DNA of 21,066 nucleotides from a virus (IMGVR_UViG_3300030098_005981:1-21066), one strand, 5' to 3'. Counted from the first letter of the stretch, positions 1-9,439 are shown. Notes: generated from the letters alone by a model not told the origin. Translations and numbers: made by a program.

Positions 1-687
1 TTGAATATGAACCAATCCCTTCCAATAGTTTGGTAAGAATATTTCCTTTCCTCTTCTTAATCTACCTCTAAAGTAAACTCCAACTTCTGGTCCCTCAATA
101 CATGCATAACGAAGTCTATTGCCTTCCCCTTTAGTAGGGTGTTGCATATCAAATGGTTTTGGTGAAGCATCTGCAGCAGCAAATCTAGCAGCAAGTCTTC
201 CTTTATTACCACCATCTATATCACCAGTAACATATAAGTCTCCTTCAATATAACAACTATTAACAGTTCCACCTCCTGTCACATATAAGGCATTATCAGT
301 AGCAGGAGTACCTAATATTTGTGAATTTCCTACCTGAGTTACAGTCCAAGGAAAAAGAAGTGGATTTCCTACTTGAGTTGTATTTCCAGTTATATTAAGA
401 GCCCAAGGAGTTCCAGCATCACCCTCCAACCTTGTATTACCCTTTACATGAACTGAACGACTGGCAGGAGTACAATCTTCATCTTCATTCTTAGTCCTTG
501 CTACCATTAATGTAGCAACATTTTCTTCAAAACCTCCTACTTCTTGATTAGGAGCACCAAGAACAACTGGACCTTCCATATGAGCAGATCCATTAATTTT
601 TACATCTCCTTCTTTAATCGCAGGAACATATCCTGTTCCTACTCTTAACTGTCCTCCAACAGTTACATCGTCAAATGTATAAGACAT
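1..687 (-). CDS. Fibre-like virion protein, 3' end cut by window edge
   Basis: This reading frame starts at ATG 685-687 and stays open for 229 codons to the left edge, so its C-terminus is missing. A strong ribosome-binding site, AGGAGGT at 693-699, lies in the last codons of the preceding gene, whose stop is only 2 nt away; this fixes the start. Residues 1-160 carry recurring [V/I/L]-x-G steps (VGGQLRVG, INGS, VKGN, ITGN, VTGG, VTGD), typical of beta-helical or fibrous phage proteins. Residues 178-210 hold the motif PFDMQHPTK followed by RLRYACIEGPEVGVYFRGRL. I recognise this block from structural and tail-fibre-like proteins of T4-like cyanophages. A distal tail role is inferred from the motif and from the neighbouring baseplate genes. 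It could equally be a baseplate decoration protein. Confidence 0.75.
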   Translation of the reverse strand, partial: MSYTFDDVTVGGQLRVGTGYVPAIKEGDVKINGSAHMEGPVVLGAPNQEVGGFEENVATLMVARTKNEDEDCTPASRSVHVKGNTRLEGDAGTPWALNITGNTTQVGNPLLFPWTVTQVGNSQILGTPATDNALYVTGGGTVNSCYIEGDLYVTGDIDGGNKGRLAARFAAADASPKPFDMQHPTKGEGNRLRYACIEGPEVGVYFRGRLRRGKEIFLPNYWKGLVHIQ

Positions 688-689
688 TT

Positions 690-1376
690 TTAACCTCCTG
701 AGTCTCCAGATGCTGAACTTTGAACTACATTATTTTTATTTACCACTGGTTGTCCATTAGTTTTAGAATTTTTTACAGCACAAGCATCAGTGACACCTTT
801 AATTAACGACCCATATATTGTCAAACAGGTATTAGCAGCTATATCCATAATACCTGTACTGGTAATTTTTGTCAATACCTTAGAGTCAAAAATTATCTTC
901 TTGGTTTCATGTATAGTGAAAGTTTCTGTAGCAGTACATTTAATATGTCCTTTAGAACCACCTTCACCCACAGCAATCAACTCTATGTCAGTTCCTTGCA
1001 ATCTAATCTTACCATTTGTAGCAGTTATACAAATGTTTCCATTAATAGCATTAATAGCAATAGTGTCTTGAGGTTCAGTATTATCCTCTCCTGCTAGAAC
1101 TTGAAAATTACCAGGACTTATTGAGGATGTCCATCCCTTTCTCTGGCCATCAACATCTAAAAATAAACTATGACGACCATCAGGAGTATCAAGCATTACA
1201 CCTGCAGTAACATCAGCCTTTTTATGAATATGACCAAACTTAATTGATCCTTTATCAGTGCCATATTTTACAGCACTATAATTTTGTTTTGAGGTAATAG
1301 TAGGATTAGATTCCTTTCCTATTTGCTCTCTACCTGGAAGTCTAGAAAGACCTTGATTACGTGCTGAGCCTGACAT
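690..1376 (-). CDS. Beta-helix-like virion protein, candidate needle or tail protein (228 aa)
   Basis: A 228-residue protein with a Ser/Gly-rich C-terminus and no signal peptide or membrane segment. Residues about 100-195 are a run of short alternating beta-type strands (for example GNICITATNGKIRLQG, then GHIKCTATETFTI and KITSTGIMDIAANTCLTIYG). This resembles the triple-stranded beta-helix of T4 gp5 C-terminal needles and related spikes. It lies downstream of the gp5-type hub gene (with the giant gene between), and that hub protein lacks such a domain. A separately encoded needle or spike is therefore an attractive inference, but not proven. The start is 5 nt after the stop of the giant gene, with no clear Shine-Dalgarno, so translational coupling is likely. 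Alternatives are a fibre adaptor or a baseplate decoration protein. Confidence 0.65.
   Translation of the reverse strand: MSGSARNQGLSRLPGREQIGKESNPTITSKQNYSAVKYGTDKGSIKFGHIHKKADVTAGVMLDTPDGRHSLFLDVDGQRKGWTSSISPGNFQVLAGEDNTEPQDTIAINAINGNICITATNGKIRLQGTDIELIAVGEGGSKGHIKCTATETFTIHETKKIIFDSKVLTKITSTGIMDIAANTCLTIYGSLIKGVTDACAVKNSKTNGQPVVNKNNVVQSSASGDSGG
693..699 (-). promoter_or_regulatory. Strong Shine-Dalgarno for the fibre-like gene
   Basis: AGGAGGT lies 5 nt before the ATG at 687, inside the 3' end of the upstream gene. It is the best ribosome-binding site seen in the window and decides the start of the left-edge gene, suggesting high and coupled translation. Confidence 0.75.
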
Positions 1377-1381
1377 AATTA

Positions 1382-4300
1382 TTAAATGAGATTGTTGGGA
1401 GTACCAGGAATGTTAAGTCTTGGATCATTGCTATTAATATCAGTACCCTGTCTCTGAATTGCAGATGGAGGTGTAGTAACTGTAGCATCGATACTTTCCT
1501 GTAGTGTATCATAAATCTGAACCAATTTGCCAGGAGTTTCATAATATCCAGCATAACGAATACCATCTTTATAGAAGACAGCACCATAGTAAGGTTTACC
1601 CTCATAAAATCCTGTGCGTTTCAATCCTACTAAATCAGTTACTTGAATTAATTGTTCAGGTCTAGGAATACCAATAGGATCTCTAACTATTTTAAATTTA
1701 GGTACAAATTGAGCACCAATTCCTGTAGGTACTTTAGGATAAACCGATCTAACATTAATTTCAGGCCATTCAGTAAATCCACTAAGTTTTTTCACAACGG
1801 TACTAGCCGTTTTCTCTTCAGGTAGAGGGGGACGTTCTCCAGGTGGGGGAGGTGGTGGATCTGTTATAATGCGTTCTGGAGGTAAAATGGGTGGTGGGGG
1901 ATATATTACTCGTTCTATTTGACCAAAAGGACCAAACTCAGGTTCAAAACATTCTTCTTCACCAGTAACAGTATTCTTAATACATACAATATCTCCTGGC
2001 CCATAATTTATTCCACCAGTACCAGTTGGAATAATTTGATCTAATTCTAAATTGACAGGATATGAAGGTGGTGGATCTCCAGTATCAGTAGGTGGTGTCC
2101 ATCCATTACCAGGATCATATATAACCACATCAGTAACAATACCAACTCCAGATATTTGCTTTGGACATGGAGGTGGTATAAGAGAAGCAGATATTCCCAT
2201 AGGATTATCAGTCCAAGGTTTAGCAACTGCTGTTCCTACTTTAGTCTTCTTAGTGATTTTAATTGCAACAACTGCAGGGTTTTGACTAAACGGTGCTTGG
2301 AAATCTAAATTAGTTAAAATTACCTCTATTTTATGTTTTCCTCTTGTAGCTTGGAACATATGAACCTGCATACCATCTTGAACATAATGACCAGCTTTGC
2401 ATATCTCATGTCCATCAAGTTTAACAATTACTGAATCATCTGCTGCTGCTTGTATATCATAAGTTCCTCTCTCAGGAAAATCAACATTATCCCAAGTAAA
2501 AGTCCATGTCTTACCATTAAAATTAGCTATATATTCTTCATCAGTTTTCCAAGTAGGAGTAATAAAAGGACCTAGAGGACCACTCGTGTAAGTGCTTATT
2601 GGAGGACCAGAATAAGAAACTCCATCTTTTACTGATCCACTACTCAATCCTCCACCTAATATAGTCTCAACTGTATCTTTAGAAGGGACCGTAAACTTAC
2701 AGAACCTTCCTTGCATATCATAAAACTTTCCATCAGAGACAGAACATATAATATCATCAAAAGAGCTGTCAGTATAATCTTCCATCTGAACCACTTGTTC
2801 TCCTTTGTTTCTTAATTTGATATTTGAATTATTATTTTGATTTTCAGATGCATTTGGTGGATATATGTAAACATCTTTTGTTACAGTACCACTATAACCC
2901 GATCTAGTCCAAGTTTTATCACCAACAGAAAATGAATCAATAGCAACATTAGGTGGATGATCCTTCCAACTCATTGTTATAGTTGTTCTAACTCTTTCTG
3001 CTGAAACACCTGCTGTAACTTTAAATCCCTTACCATCATTAGTAAATTTAACCGTACCACCAACTGTTTTAACAATTGCAATTGTAGCATTAGTATCACT
3101 ACCATGATCATCTTTCAATTTAACAGTTGTTCCATTATTAGTTACATTTATAGGATTATTACGAGGATGTAAACCCTTATATACAACAGGAACATTACTA
3201 CTTTTAGCTTTTTGACTATTACTTGTAAATTCAACATCATAAACTTTACCAACCTCTACATTTACAGTCTTAGTATCAGTAAAATCCATAGATTCTCCAT
3301 ACGCCTTTCCAATAGAATATAACCCCTTTATATCAATATTTGCACCATATAAAGATGCTGAAGAAGATTTAATAATAACATCTACATTTGTAGCTCCCTT
3401 AGTAACTTTTTTAGTTGAAGTTTGTTTTTCAGACCAATCTGCGGTACTAAAAATCTTTTTATCAATCCAAGACCAATTCTGTTTCTTATCATTACTTACT
3501 TCAACTCTTATTTGATGTTGACCTGCTTCTAAGAATTTTTTACCCATAACAGGAGATGGTGAATCATATAAACTAATTCTTGGTTTTGTATTTGGTCCAA
3601 TAACTTCTTGATTATCAATAAAAATTTTACCATTATAATCCACACTAGCCTTCACTCCATAAAATCCCTTATAAGGAACATCAACTGTCCAAGTGTTTGA
3701 ATATGAAACTCCAGCACCATCACTATTATCAGTTCCTAAAGGAGGAATAGGAGAAATAGCATAACGATTCATAAATTTAGCCCATCTAGAGTTTCTAACT
3801 GGATACCAAGAATGGTCAATATTCTTAACATCTCTAGTAGTCCACATAGGATTATTAGGACATCTACCTTCTTGCAATTGAGGTGGTTCTCTAAAATAAT
3901 TTTTATCAGGAAAAGGAGCATCAATTATCATAGCGATACCTAGTGGATTTTGATTCCAAGACTTAGCAGAAATAACTTCTACATGATTAACAACAAAAGC
4001 AGTCTTAACATCCACAGCAAGAGCCATAGGATTTCCCTTTGCCAATGGCTTACCTGGAATCTGTTCTAATTCGGCTTTTAAACTATAAGTGCCATGTCTA
4101 AAATACATAACCTCAAATGATTTTCCTGTTGCAGTAGAACCATCTCCCCTAATTTTAAATCCATCTTTTCTTATAACAATATCTTCCCTTCCAGGATGAC
4201 TAAATGTAAGAACTACATTATCATCAACCATTATTTCAACAGAGTAATTTCCATCTTCGGGAAATTGAAGATTACTCCAATTAATTTCATGAGTTCCTGC

Positions 4301-7300
4301 ATAATCCTCATTAGAAGCATTTGGATAATCAGGATATCCCAATACATTTTCACTAACCTTCTCAATCATATTAATTGGAGTAACCCCAGTAATCTTTAAA
4401 TTACCATTCTCATCATATCCACCAGTAATATCATCATCATAACCAATAGTTGTTTTATCAACAGTTATTATTGAACCAGCACCACTGCTAGCTCCAATAG
4501 TTTTGACAAGATATTTTTGACCTGCAGTAAATTCACCACTACCTTTTTCGTTAGCATATCTTCTATTAGGATCTCTTCTTAAGATAATATCACCATCATC
4601 TGCTTTTATTTTAATCTCAGTTAATGCTAAAGAAGATATTCCTGGTCTATCATTTACATTCAACTCAAAGAAAACTTTCACTTTTCCAGTTCCAGTTACT
4701 TTCATATAATTTTTACCATCCTCCTTCAAAAACTTAACACTAGCTTTTGATTCTTTAACAAGATCGTAAGTAACTTTTTTTTCTACTTTACTAACAGGAG
4801 TAGGATCGAATGGAAGAACACCAAATTTATTTAAAAAACTAGCATCTTTACCTGCACCAGGATTTATCTTCCACAATTGTCTATTTGCTTTTTGAATCCA
4901 ATCAACAGTATTAAAAACAGTAGTAACACCATCAGTTCTTGTAGAAGGTGGAGGATCAGATGGACGATCAAGTATGTATTTACAAGTGCTACCATTTATA
5001 CCATAAAATCTTCCTTGAGAAACAGAGCATACAAGATCATCCCAAGACTCATCAGTCCAGTCTTCCATCATTAAAACTTTCTCACCCTTTGTCTTCAACT
5101 GCATACGAGAGTTACTACTTCCACCTTTAGTTGGTAAATTTATCGTATGTGTCTCACTACCGTCCATAGACATCGTACGACCTGGTGGTTTAGGTGCAGG
5201 TATAGAAGTCCATCCTTTATCACCCATTCTCTCTTCATCTTCCCATGTAGTAGGCAACCACTTCCCATACCAATCTTTAACTTCCCATATTTTCTTCTCA
5301 AAATCATATCTATCTGCAGTGTTTGCAAGAGCCCAACTTTTCCGTGGTGTTATTCCTGGTGTTATTATATCATTTTCATTAAATCCAGATACTCCTTGAT
5401 CACCACGAGTAACATATGTGTAACGACTTACTGTTGTTCCTGGTGAAAATGTCCAAGTTGTAGATCCTATCTTAACTGTATTAACAACTGAAGATTTAGC
5501 TTCTGTATTATTCCAAGATAAAGTTAGAGTTACATTTCCTTCTCCTTTAATGTAGAGTTTAACATCTTCATTACTAAATGTATTATCATTATTTCTACTC
5601 TCTCCTTCACCAATAAAAGTAGCCTTACCACTAGTAATAGCAAATGTTGTGGTAATATCTTCTCCACTTGAATTTGTACCACCTCGCACTAATATCTGTG
5701 TCTTATTAATAATCGTTAGTTCTCCATCTGGATTAAGTCCAGTAATTTGAAGTGGTTTCTTAATTATTGTTGTGGGAATAGTTATTTGACCACCACTCCT
5801 AACTTTTACAGGATAAACTCTTCCATACTCAACTTTTCTTTCAAAATTTTCTTTTATATCCTTACCCTCACCATATTCTTTTGCTGCATCAATATCCAGA
5901 TCTGGAATCTCAATTCCATTTGCAAAAAGACTAGCAGTAGCAACATTAAATTTTACTTTACTATCTTTGGCAGATACTTCTCTTACATTTTCAACAACCT
6001 TCTTCATCTCCTTATGGACAAAATTCTCAATATCTACTCTAATTTTATGAGTTCCTGCAGGTATAAATTTTTTAATTACTGTAGGTTTAGATAAAGTATG
6101 ACCTTCTGTAATAGCAGATCCAAGTTCAATTTTTGGACCTATTACTTTACTATCAAGAGAAAGAACTGCTTCATTATCAGCCTGAACTCTAAAAACATAA
6201 TCACCATCCCAAGGAAAATCCTCTTCCCACTCAAATGTATATGGTTTAGCTGCCATATCACTTCCTTTCACATTAGATGATGGAATAGGTGATATTGCAA
6301 ATTTATTCATAAAATTATTTTTATCATACTCAAAACACTGTCCACCTACTGCAGTCTTTGGAGGATATACAGGTTTTCCTTCTATCTCAACCTTTCTCCA
6401 CTCAGGTTGCTGCATCATTCCTTCTTTAATCTTAGAAAGACTCCAACCCTGCTCTTGTAATTTTTTCCAATAGTTGAAACCTTCTGGTTCAGCTTCTCTT
6501 CCAAATAATTCTAGATAAAGATTTCTAATAGGATCATTTTTAACTGGATTTGAACCCCATGCCCAATGAAATACATCATACTTTGTTCTGGTGGTTGCTT
6601 CAGGAGAAACTACTCTAAGGGGTGGATGCTGTCTAGTTGTCCACCATTCACTAATTCTTTTATTTTGCGTATCCCATTTAGTTCCACCACCAGTTTTTAT
6701 AGATGCTAAAAGTCTTTGATAATTATCAATTCTTTTAGCCATTGGATCTCTTGATGATCCAATATACATTCCTGGATCCCAATCACCAATTACTTTTCCA
6801 TTAGGACCATATAACTTTCCAAAACCCACACCTTCTAATGGAGGGATACATTCATCTAAAACATATTCTTCAAAATCATTTTCAGAATCATATTCCTCTA
6901 TAAGGTAATCAGTTCCACCCACTCCAGTCTTAACAAGTGCCAAAGCAACAACACCTGATCCAACTCCACGATCATCTCTAATATCAACAATGGGAGCATA
7001 CTGATATCCAAATCCACCATGAAGAACGTCCACAGCCATTAATGAACCATCAGCACCCACTACAGGATTAGCTTGAACTCCTACACCACCTCCACCATAA
7101 AAATGGACTCGTGTACTATCACGTTCCATTGCTTTACCAGTAAGATCATAAATGAAAGAATCATCAAATTGAGTGCTACCACCTACAGCAGGAGCAGGAA
7201 GTCCTAACGAATCATCAATACTCCTTCCAGTATTACCCTCTCCATTTAACCCAACAATACCTCCACAACTACCATCTGCTCCAGCATTAATTTTGGGGAG

Positions 7301-7510
7301 CATATCCTCTGGTTGCAATTTATTAACTTCATTTATGTTTAAATATTGAACCTTTTCCCTATTTCTAAAAATAAATTGAGTTCCTGGATTTAATTTGGCG
7401 TACTGATTCGCATCATACAATCCAACATTATCTACAAATCCTCTATCGGTTGATATATAACCGACTCGAATATCACATTTAGTTGCTGGTCCAAAAAGCT
7501 CAAACGTCAT
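1382..7510 (-). CDS. Giant modular virion protein with DUF4214 and repeated PA14-like units (2042 aa)
   Basis: This is probably a distal tail or baseplate-associated adhesin. Residues 1-200 form an N-terminal region with a GGFGYQYAP motif. Residues 325-372 match DUF4214 (LYLELFGREAEPEGFNYW, then a helix ending in PEW). Four PA14-like beta units carry the FP-x-x-G-x-Y start and a later G-x-H/Y-x-I/L-x-V/A-E strand, at about 428-495, 1077-1150, 1276-1340 and 1670-1735. FMNKFAISPIP (400-410) and FMNRYAISPIP (1246-1256) begin two long repeated blocks, and each block contains a C-S-V-S-x-G-x-F-Y segment (about 803-850 and 1564-1610). A proline-rich linker (about 1869-1897) precedes a compact C-terminal region. 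PA14 units in other proteins often bind sugars, so host-surface glycan binding is a reasonable inference. A late-promoter-like GATAAATA lies 21 nt upstream. Confidence 0.85.
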   Translation of the reverse strand: MTFELFGPATKCDIRVGYISTDRGFVDNVGLYDANQYAKLNPGTQFIFRNREKVQYLNINEVNKLQPEDMLPKINAGADGSCGGIVGLNGEGNTGRSIDDSLGLPAPAVGGSTQFDDSFIYDLTGKAMERDSTRVHFYGGGGVGVQANPVVGADGSLMAVDVLHGGFGYQYAPIVDIRDDRGVGSGVVALALVKTGVGGTDYLIEEYDSENDFEEYVLDECIPPLEGVGFGKLYGPNGKVIGDWDPGMYIGSSRDPMAKRIDNYQRLLASIKTGGGTKWDTQNKRISEWWTTRQHPPLRVVSPEATTRTKYDVFHWAWGSNPVKNDPIRNLYLELFGREAEPEGFNYWKKLQEQGWSLSKIKEGMMQQPEWRKVEIEGKPVYPPKTAVGGQCFEYDKNNFMNKFAISPIPSSNVKGSDMAAKPYTFEWEEDFPWDGDYVFRVQADNEAVLSLDSKVIGPKIELGSAITEGHTLSKPTVIKKFIPAGTHKIRVDIENFVHKEMKKVVENVREVSAKDSKVKFNVATASLFANGIEIPDLDIDAAKEYGEGKDIKENFERKVEYGRVYPVKVRSGGQITIPTTIIKKPLQITGLNPDGELTIINKTQILVRGGTNSSGEDITTTFAITSGKATFIGEGESRNNDNTFSNEDVKLYIKGEGNVTLTLSWNNTEAKSSVVNTVKIGSTTWTFSPGTTVSRYTYVTRGDQGVSGFNENDIITPGITPRKSWALANTADRYDFEKKIWEVKDWYGKWLPTTWEDEERMGDKGWTSIPAPKPPGRTMSMDGSETHTINLPTKGGSSNSRMQLKTKGEKVLMMEDWTDESWDDLVCSVSQGRFYGINGSTCKYILDRPSDPPPSTRTDGVTTVFNTVDWIQKANRQLWKINPGAGKDASFLNKFGVLPFDPTPVSKVEKKVTYDLVKESKASVKFLKEDGKNYMKVTGTGKVKVFFELNVNDRPGISSLALTEIKIKADDGDIILRRDPNRRYANEKGSGEFTAGQKYLVKTIGASSGAGSIITVDKTTIGYDDDITGGYDENGNLKITGVTPINMIEKVSENVLGYPDYPNASNEDYAGTHEINWSNLQFPEDGNYSVEIMVDDNVVLTFSHPGREDIVIRKDGFKIRGDGSTATGKSFEVMYFRHGTYSLKAELEQIPGKPLAKGNPMALAVDVKTAFVVNHVEVISAKSWNQNPLGIAMIIDAPFPDKNYFREPPQLQEGRCPNNPMWTTRDVKNIDHSWYPVRNSRWAKFMNRYAISPIPPLGTDNSDGAGVSYSNTWTVDVPYKGFYGVKASVDYNGKIFIDNQEVIGPNTKPRISLYDSPSPVMGKKFLEAGQHQIRVEVSNDKKQNWSWIDKKIFSTADWSEKQTSTKKVTKGATNVDVIIKSSSASLYGANIDIKGLYSIGKAYGESMDFTDTKTVNVEVGKVYDVEFTSNSQKAKSSNVPVVYKGLHPRNNPINVTNNGTTVKLKDDHGSDTNATIAIVKTVGGTVKFTNDGKGFKVTAGVSAERVRTTITMSWKDHPPNVAIDSFSVGDKTWTRSGYSGTVTKDVYIYPPNASENQNNNSNIKLRNKGEQVVQMEDYTDSSFDDIICSVSDGKFYDMQGRFCKFTVPSKDTVETILGGGLSSGSVKDGVSYSGPPISTYTSGPLGPFITPTWKTDEEYIANFNGKTWTFTWDNVDFPERGTYDIQAAADDSVIVKLDGHEICKAGHYVQDGMQVHMFQATRGKHKIEVILTNLDFQAPFSQNPAVVAIKITKKTKVGTAVAKPWTDNPMGISASLIPPPCPKQISGVGIVTDVVIYDPGNGWTPPTDTGDPPPSYPVNLELDQIIPTGTGGINYGPGDIVCIKNTVTGEEECFEPEFGPFGQIERVIYPPPPILPPERIITDPPPPPPGERPPLPEEKTASTVVKKLSGFTEWPEINVRSVYPKVPTGIGAQFVPKFKIVRDPIGIPRPEQLIQVTDLVGLKRTGFYEGKPYYGAVFYKDGIRYAGYYETPGKLVQIYDTLQESIDATVTTPPSAIQRQGTDINSNDPRLNIPGTPNNLI

Positions 7511-7531
7511 ATCTTAGATCTCTATAACAGT

Positions 7532-7539
7532 TATTTATC
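7532..7539 (-). promoter_or_regulatory. Putative T4-type late promoter octamer (GATAAATA)
   Basis: GATAAATA is one base from the T4 late consensus TATAAATA and lies 21 nt upstream of the giant gene, overlapping the stop codon of the gp5-like gene. The spacing is nearly the same as for the exact octamer before gp26. One-mismatch octamers are common in AT-rich DNA, so the position carries most of the weight. Confidence 0.45.
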
Positions 7540-9436
7540 AATCAATTTCAAGAACATTTCTAAGTTCATCTCTTTCCTCATCTGATATTTCTACCGACTC
7601 AACAACACCACCATCATTTACAAGATCAACGTCTGGTGTTGCTTTAGAAGGTTCACCAAATGGAAGTTGTGGTACTCTTGGAGCTATAGAATTAATATAA
7701 TCATCACCAACTAATCCATTGTATCCATCTTTTATCCTAGAAAGATGCTTATTAGCAGAAACCTCAACTGCCTTTGCACTAGGTAATGCAGTTTGTGCTT
7801 GTGCTCCACCACCATCACAAAAAGTATAAAAATCAGAAACAGCTTTATTCGGTTTCTGTTCAAAAGGAAAAGCATTCATTTTAATATTTTCAAAATTAAG
7901 TGCAGAAGTCAAACTTCCTTTAATATTTCCCAACTTACTAAACAAAGACGACATCCCTCCCCCTATATCTGCTGTATCACCAAAAGAATCCCTTAAAAAC
8001 CTATCAATACCACCAATTAAACCATTATTAGTCTGTTCGATTAAATCTTTATTAACGGCTAAAACAGTTGATATTATATCTTCAGAAGTACACATTGGAA
8101 CTTTAGGTAAAGCTTTTGGTCTATCCTCATCATCATCTTGCCCACCTGCTGCTCTTGCTGCAAATTGTTGCTTTAAATCATCTACATTCAATACCTTTCT
8201 AATAATTCCATCTATCAATCCAGCATTACTATTTGTCATTTTATTATATGTCGATAAAAGATTTTGACTTAATCCATCTTTAACATCAAGAAAATCCATT
8301 CTTTTATAAGCAGGTAAAGCAGAAACTGCCTTAGTCATCTCCTTATTCATTGCTTTTTCAGTATATTCCATCATCTTATCCATAACAATTTTCATATACT
8401 TTGATTGTCTCTTAGAAGACTCACTAATCATCTTTTCTAAATTTGTAGTTCCTTCTGTTATTGATACCGCATCTGTATAACTTTGTAATGCATTCATCGC
8501 TTTATCAATATCCTGAACCAAATTATCCATGTCGGTCTGCATTGCTTTATTAGAAGACTCAACAATATTATCTGGTTTTAATACAACTCTTTTTACATTA
8601 CAAACATCATCTCTTTTAAGATCAGCCGCAGTCTGTATCATTGTGGCTTCACCTTCAATGGTGGCGCCAGGTTTAACAGGAGATCTTGGAGAGTCTGCCT
8701 CTTTAACTCTAGATTTTATTCCAGCTTGAACTCTTTTTCTAACTAATTCTTGGGATTCTTCTGTTCCTAATTGTTTCTTTTCTGCTTCTGCTTTTGCACT
8801 AATAATATCTGCCATTTGTGCAGGAGTTATATCCAAATTAGCAGGTAATCCAAATCTATTTAAACCAACTCCAGGTGCAGGCTTAGCTCTTTCTTGCTCT
8901 GTTATTTTATCTGTTGGTTTCTCTACTTTTTTATCAGTATCTGGTGGAATGGGTTTAGTTTGTCCAGAATAATCTATATTACCTTGTGAATACCCACTAA
9001 CACAAACAGTTTTACCTGAAGTAGTATTCGTAACCTCATCATCACCAATAGTAGTTCTTGCCTTAGTTTGGGTATTATTTCCCAGTACTCCCATAATAAC
9101 AGGTTGTTGTTGAGATTTACCGTCTAAGAAAAATCCAAAAACAATGTTACCTTGTCTGATCATTGGAGTTTGACCAGAGTTCTGTAAATATGCTCCCGCT
9201 GTTATGGGGTACATTACATTTGCCCAAGGAAGATTTTCAGACTTAATGGCAGTCTCACCCAAATCATGAAGACCAAAAATCCTTACTTTATATCTGTATC
9301 CCCATCCCTTAATAGTTTCTGGAGAAGGAAATTTACCAGGTATAATATTATCGCGCCAATAAGAGTCATCGGCGACTTGTCCAATCCACCAATAAAAATC
9401 TTGGCCTATAAATCCCTGATTAAATCCTTCTGCCAT
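7538..9436 (-). CDS. gp5: Baseplate hub protein, gp5-type OB-fold without lysozyme (632 aa)
   Basis: In T4, gp5 sits under the gp27 trimer and carries an OB-fold, a lysozyme and a needle. Here residues about 12-120 match the gp5 OB-fold: WWIGQVADD at the start, then YRYKVRIFGLH, NLPWANVMYPITAGA, and GNIVFGFFLDG leading to PVIMGVLG. After residue 160 the protein departs from T4: a charged linker, a long helical stretch (about 295-375), an acidic segment DDDEDRP, and helices up to 520. I see no lysozyme catalytic motif and no VxG needle repeats. The start follows the His-rich gene by 3 nt, and no good Shine-Dalgarno is visible. The gp27-type gene is two genes upstream, as expected for hub partners. 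The assignment is firm for the N-terminal domain; the role of the remainder is unknown. Confidence 0.82.
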   Translation of the reverse strand: MAEGFNQGFIGQDFYWWIGQVADDSYWRDNIIPGKFPSPETIKGWGYRYKVRIFGLHDLGETAIKSENLPWANVMYPITAGAYLQNSGQTPMIRQGNIVFGFFLDGKSQQQPVIMGVLGNNTQTKARTTIGDDEVTNTTSGKTVCVSGYSQGNIDYSGQTKPIPPDTDKKVEKPTDKITEQERAKPAPGVGLNRFGLPANLDITPAQMADIISAKAEAEKKQLGTEESQELVRKRVQAGIKSRVKEADSPRSPVKPGATIEGEATMIQTAADLKRDDVCNVKRVVLKPDNIVESSNKAMQTDMDNLVQDIDKAMNALQSYTDAVSITEGTTNLEKMISESSKRQSKYMKIVMDKMMEYTEKAMNKEMTKAVSALPAYKRMDFLDVKDGLSQNLLSTYNKMTNSNAGLIDGIIRKVLNVDDLKQQFAARAAGGQDDDEDRPKALPKVPMCTSEDIISTVLAVNKDLIEQTNNGLIGGIDRFLRDSFGDTADIGGGMSSLFSKLGNIKGSLTSALNFENIKMNAFPFEQKPNKAVSDFYTFCDGGGAQAQTALPSAKAVEVSANKHLSRIKDGYNGLVGDDYINSIAPRVPQLPFGEPSKATPDVDLVNDGGVVESVEISDEERDELRNVLEID

Positions 9437-9439
9437 ATT

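Noticed and set aside
5747-6094. Plus-strand open frame (115 aa) opposite the giant gene
   Set aside because: It is rich in Tyr, Phe, Asn, Ile and Cys as expected from the mirror of an AT-rich coding strand, has no ribosome-binding site, and lies fully inside the giant minus-strand gene.
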